A DNA stretch of 5,945 nucleotides from Caulobacterales bacterium RIFOXYB1_FULL_67_16 (GTDB lineage Bacteria > Pseudomonadota > Alphaproteobacteria > Caulobacterales > Caulobacteraceae). A program made the position numbers and the translations under genes. This document shows, piece by piece, positions 5,889 through 5,945 of this stretch. The first letter of the stretch is position 1. Each line of letters begins with the position of its first letter. The stretch lies in assembly GCA_001796045.1 (NCBI GenBank), contig MGLN01000037.1:1-5945 (forward strand), given 5' to 3'. Below the pieces are notes generated by a model. That model worked only from the letters and a program-made list of their open reading frames with translations, ran no database searches and was not told the DNA's origin.

Positions 5889-5945
5889 CGGACTTCGTCT
5901 TCTAGGGCGGCGACGATCTTGCCCATCAAACGACAGGTCGCGCCG
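5885..5945 (-). CDS. C-terminal end of an unidentified convergent gene (partial)
   Basis: On the minus strand a frame open from the window edge ends at TAG (5887-5885), giving 19 residues: GATCRLMGKIVAALEDEVR. The composition, with an amphipathic helix-like KIVAALEDEV, reads as the natural end of a bacterial protein and is more plausible than the other two minus frames (one is Arg-rich, one stops early). The stop overlaps the hydrolase stop by three bases within CTAG (5885-5888). The family cannot be recognised from so few residues. Confidence 0.5.
   Translation of the reverse strand, partial: GATCRLMGKIVAALEDEVR

Overview
The window looks like chromosomal DNA of a Caulobacterales alphaproteobacterium, most plausibly Brevundimonas or a close relative. 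That placement is an inference from high-GC codon use, a large orphan TonB-dependent receptor, and hypothetical proteins of a kind I associate with that family; no rRNA or other phylogenetic marker is present. No mobile element, CRISPR array, phage gene, tRNA or rRNA was seen.

Layout from left to right. (1) 1-168, plus strand: the last 55 codons of cobalamin-dependent methionine synthase (metH). (2) 210-782, minus strand: a 190-residue secreted hypothetical protein, convergent with metH; a hairpin at the metH stop codon could end both transcripts. (3) 917-3931, minus strand: a complete TonB-dependent outer-membrane receptor of 1004 residues with a probable TTG start, followed by a textbook intrinsic terminator at 862-892. 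An 18-bp perfect palindrome lies just upstream of its ribosome binding site. (4) 4211-4759, plus strand: a 182-residue exported or membrane-anchored hypothetical protein with a Cys-containing RLDCYD motif, divergent from the receptor and in a locally AT-richer stretch. (5) 4770-4916, minus strand: a 48-codon reading frame encoding a signal-peptide-like small protein with a good ribosome binding site. (6) 4986-5888, plus strand: a LACTB2-like metallo-beta-lactamase-fold hydrolase with an intact metal site. (7) 5885-5945, minus strand: the last 19 codons of an unidentified gene whose stop codon overlaps the hydrolase stop codon.

The genes alternate in strand and none forms an obvious operon, so this reads as a series of single-gene units rather than one pathway. 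The receptor is the only transport component present; no TonB/ExbBD, sigma/anti-sigma pair or catabolic enzyme adjoins it, so its substrate cannot be inferred. I found no convincing new multi-gene system. The items most worth a second look are the palindrome before the receptor, the small secreted ORF, and the AT-rich hypothetical gene.
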